Below, piece by piece: positions 17,487 through 19,507 of a stretch of 19,507 bases of DNA; the stretch's first letter is position 1; each line of letters opens with the position of its first letter. Origin of the DNA: Lentibacillus juripiscarius JCM 12147 (GTDB lineage: Bacteria; Bacillota; Bacilli; Bacillales_D; Amphibacillaceae); assembly GCA_001311805.1 (NCBI GenBank), contig BBCA01000051.1, forward strand, positions 1 through 19,507, written 5' to 3'. The notes under the pieces are model-generated. The model had not been told where the DNA came from. It did no database searches and was given only the letters and a program-made list of their open reading frames with translations. Made by a program: the position numbers and the translations under genes.

Positions 17487-19320
17487 ATGACAGCAACCGC
17501 TAAACGCAAAACACGCGCGGAAGTACCGAAAGAGCAAACATGGGATTTAACAGACCTGTTCGCATCAAAAGAAGAGTGGGAAAAGAATTAAACGCCATCC
17601 AGGCAAACGTCAGTGATGTAACCCAATATAAGGGCAAGCTGACAAACAGTGCTCAGAATCTATTGAATGGATTGGTCGCCAACGAAAACTTTGAAAAACG
17701 GCTGATTCGTGTATCAACATATGCCAATTTGAAATCGAGCGCGGACGGGTCTGACCCGCAAAACCAAGCTGATTCTGCTAAAGTTGCATCGGCGATGGCT
17801 GCCATTGGGGCCAAGCTTTCTTTTGTCGAAAACGAACTGCTTCAGTTATCACAGGATGCGATTGAACAGTATCTGGCAGAGGAACCAAAACTGGAAACGT
17901 ATCGGAAAATGCTTCAGGACGTCCTGGAGAAGAAGCCATTCACCCTAGCTCCGGAAATAGAGGAGACACTCGCTGCTCTCGGTGAAGTACATAGCGCACC
18001 ATTTATGATTTATGAGCGCAGCAAATCATCGGACATGCAATTCGATCCAATTACAGACGCAAATGGTGAGGAACTGCCGATGTCCGCAGCACTGTTTGAG
18101 GACAGCTATGAACTGGCACCAGACACCGATGTCCGGCGGAAGGCCTATGACTCGTTCATCCATACATTGAATCAATACAAAAACACCTATGCCGCAACCT
18201 ATGCGACGGAGGTGACAAAGCAGGTAACGATGGCACGTCTGCGCTCCTATGATTCCGTTACAGACATGCTGCTGCACCCTCAGCAAGTAACGAAGGAGAT
18301 GTATCACAATCAGCTTGATGTCATTCAGCAGGAGCTGGCACCGCACATGCGCCGGTTTGCCAAGCTGAAACAGGAAAAACTCGGGCTCAGTGACATGCGT
18401 TTTGCCGACCTGAAAGCACCACTCGATCCGGAATTTAACCCGGCAACAACGTACAAGGAAGCAACAGACACCATCCTTGAAGCGCTTCAGGTGATGGGAC
18501 CGGAATATAGTGAAATTATGCAAAAAGGAATAAATAACCGCTGGGTGGACCGGGCTGATAATGTCGGAAAACAAACCGGCGCGTTCTGCTCCCCTCCATA
18601 CGACGTCCATCCATATATATTGATTACATGGACGGACACGATGCGAGGTGCGTTTGTACTGGCCCACGAACTAGGACATGCAGGACACTTTTATCTGGCC
18701 GGCAAAAATCAATCCCTTGTCAATACGAGTCCATCAACTTACTTTATCGAGGCGCCATCAACCTTAAATGAACTGCTGCTGGCCGATCACATGCTTGCCA
18801 AAACGGATGACAAGCGGATGAAACGATGGGTCATCAGCCAGCTTCTGGGAACTTATTACCATAACTTTGTCACCCATTTGCTGGAGGGAGAATTCCAGCG
18901 CCGCGTGTACGAACTGGCGGAAGAAGGAACGCCATTGACAGCGGCTGTCCTGACCGAACAGAAAAAAGAAGCACTGGAAAATTTCTGGGGAGACGCTGTG
19001 ACTATCGACGATGGAGCAGGACTTACATGGATGCGCCAGCCACACTACTATATGGGACTATATCCGTATACGTACTCAGCCGGACTGACGATATCTACGG
19101 CAATGGCCGGGCAAATACGGAATGAAGGCCAGCCTGCTGTTGACCGCTGGCTCTCCGTTCTAAAAGCCGGCGGAACCCTGAAGCCAGTCGACCTCGCCAA
19201 AAGGCCGGCGTCGACATGGCCAATCCGGATGCAATCAAAGAAGCCGTTGCCTATGTCGGGCAGCTCGTCGACGAACTGGAAAAAGTTATGAATAATGGAA
19301 GTGGGAAGTGCTCCAGCTGA
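17487..19320 (+). CDS. pepF: Oligoendopeptidase F (M3 family metallopeptidase); two frameshifts
   Basis: Cytoplasmic zinc peptidase that cleaves short peptides; restored length is about 611 residues. The zinc site is A-H-E-L-G-H (about 392-397), with the third ligand in F-I-E-A-P-S-T-L-N-E. P-H-Y-Y-M-G-L-Y-P-Y-T-Y-S-A-G near the C-terminus is the family's substrate-binding Tyr/His region. The N-terminus reads M-T-A-T-A-K-R-K-T-R-A-E-V-P, then T-W-D-L-T-D-L-F-A-S, typical of PepF. Bases are lost in the A4 runs at 17581-17584 and 19199-19202. The start ATG 17487 has GAGGGG 7 nt upstream. As repaired, the stop (19318-19320) sits in the loop of the terminator. If one more A is missing at 19280-19284 the protein would end earlier, at a TAA near 19291, which would free the hairpin. 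Confidence 0.93.
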
Positions 19321-19340
19321 GGCTGGAGCACTTTTATTTT
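19306..19340 (+). terminator. Terminator of pepF
   Basis: AAGTGCTCCAGC / GCTGGAGCACTT (19306-19317 and 19322-19333) form a perfect 12-bp stem with the 4-nt loop TGAG, followed by TTATTTT. Confidence 0.92.
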
Positions 19341-19377
19341 GGTACAGGCCGCTGCTGAGATGATGGTCCCACCGCCC

Positions 19378-19507
19378 CGGTTGATTCTTGCCGCTTTCCG
19401 GTCGATTTCCCCTTGCTTCCGGTCGATTCCCGACCCCGAACGGTCGATTCTGCCGCTTTCCGGTTGATTCCCCCTTGCTTCCGGTTGATTCTCGACCCCG
19501 ACCGGTT
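19378..19507. repeat. 21-bp tandem repeat with 63-bp higher-order period
   Basis: Units start at 19378, 19399, 19420, 19441, 19461, 19482 and 19503 (21, 21, 21, 20, 21, 21 bp). Each begins CGGTYGATTY and is followed by one of three 11-nt tails in the order TTGCCGCTTTC, CCCCTTGCTTC, CCGACCCCGAA. That three-unit set then repeats with the same order. The window ends inside the array. No gene is visible in 19341-19377 or the array. Confidence 0.85.

Noticed and set aside
18026..18667. A 213-codon minus-strand frame in pepF
   Set aside because: Antisense to a well-conserved peptidase domain; Cys/His-rich composition typical of a shadow frame.
19378..19507. CRISPR array
   Set aside because: The repeat is only 10 bp, the 'spacers' are 11 bp and recur in fixed order, and no cas genes are present.
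19378..19507. Coding region for a 7-residue peptide repeat (21-bp period)
   Set aside because: No start codon or ribosome binding site is seen, a 20-bp unit breaks the frame, and it directly follows a strong terminator.

Overview
The window looks like chromosomal DNA of a low-to-mid GC Bacillaceae species. Gene content and order resemble the Bacillus subtilis yhfH-yhfI-lplJ-lcfB and comK-yhjE-sip-addBA neighbourhoods. The extra haem-copper oxidase cluster, moderately acidic proteins and abundant intergenic repeats fit a Virgibacillus/Lentibacillus/Oceanobacillus-type relative. The genus is an inference; no rRNA marker is present.

Layout, left to right. 1-324: non-coding, with a diverged tandem repeat and a small hairpin. 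325-2632 (minus): a three-gene haem-copper oxidase-type operon (subunit 2A, CuA subunit II, subunit I) behind a promoter with an Fnr-type box placed exactly at -41.5. Subunit I has all six metal-ligand histidines but an asparagine where the cross-linked active-site tyrosine of oxygen reductases belongs, so a nitric oxide reductase (CuA-NOR/bNOR type) is the better hypothesis. 2779-2810: terminator. 2858-10072 (minus): addB-addA, the AddAB helicase-nuclease for double-strand-break repair and recombination. 10137-10756: terminator and a type I signal peptidase. 10834-11517 (minus): TVP38/TMEM64-family membrane protein. 11714-12100 (plus): small YhjD-like protein, convergent with and overlapping comK (12048-12569, minus). 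12570-13261: a repeat-rich intergenic region with a 406-bp inverted-repeat-bounded element inserted in a dispersed repeat. 13262-14800 (minus): acyl-CoA ligase LcfB with a perfect FadR operator. 14988-16787 (minus): yhfI (metallo-beta-lactamase fold) and lplJ (lipoate-protein ligase). 16813-16897: second, uninterrupted copy of the dispersed repeat. 16979-17107 (plus): yhfH zinc-ribbon miniprotein. 17112-17317: a second inverted-repeat element. 17487-19320 (plus): oligoendopeptidase F. 19306-19340: terminator. 19378 to the window end: a 21-bp tandem repeat with 63-bp higher-order periodicity.

A technical feature dominates the window. I count 22 frame breaks spread over ten of the fourteen genes. 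Almost all are single-base deletions inside A or T runs of 3-6. Restoring one base (two are one-base insertions; one site may be a two-base loss) gives full-length proteins whose lengths match their families. This points to uncorrected homopolymer sequencing errors rather than gene decay. Coordinates given for broken genes span the whole restored gene.

Themes: respiration or NO handling under oxygen limitation, DNA recombination and competence (AddAB, ComK), protein export, and fatty-acid and lipoate metabolism.
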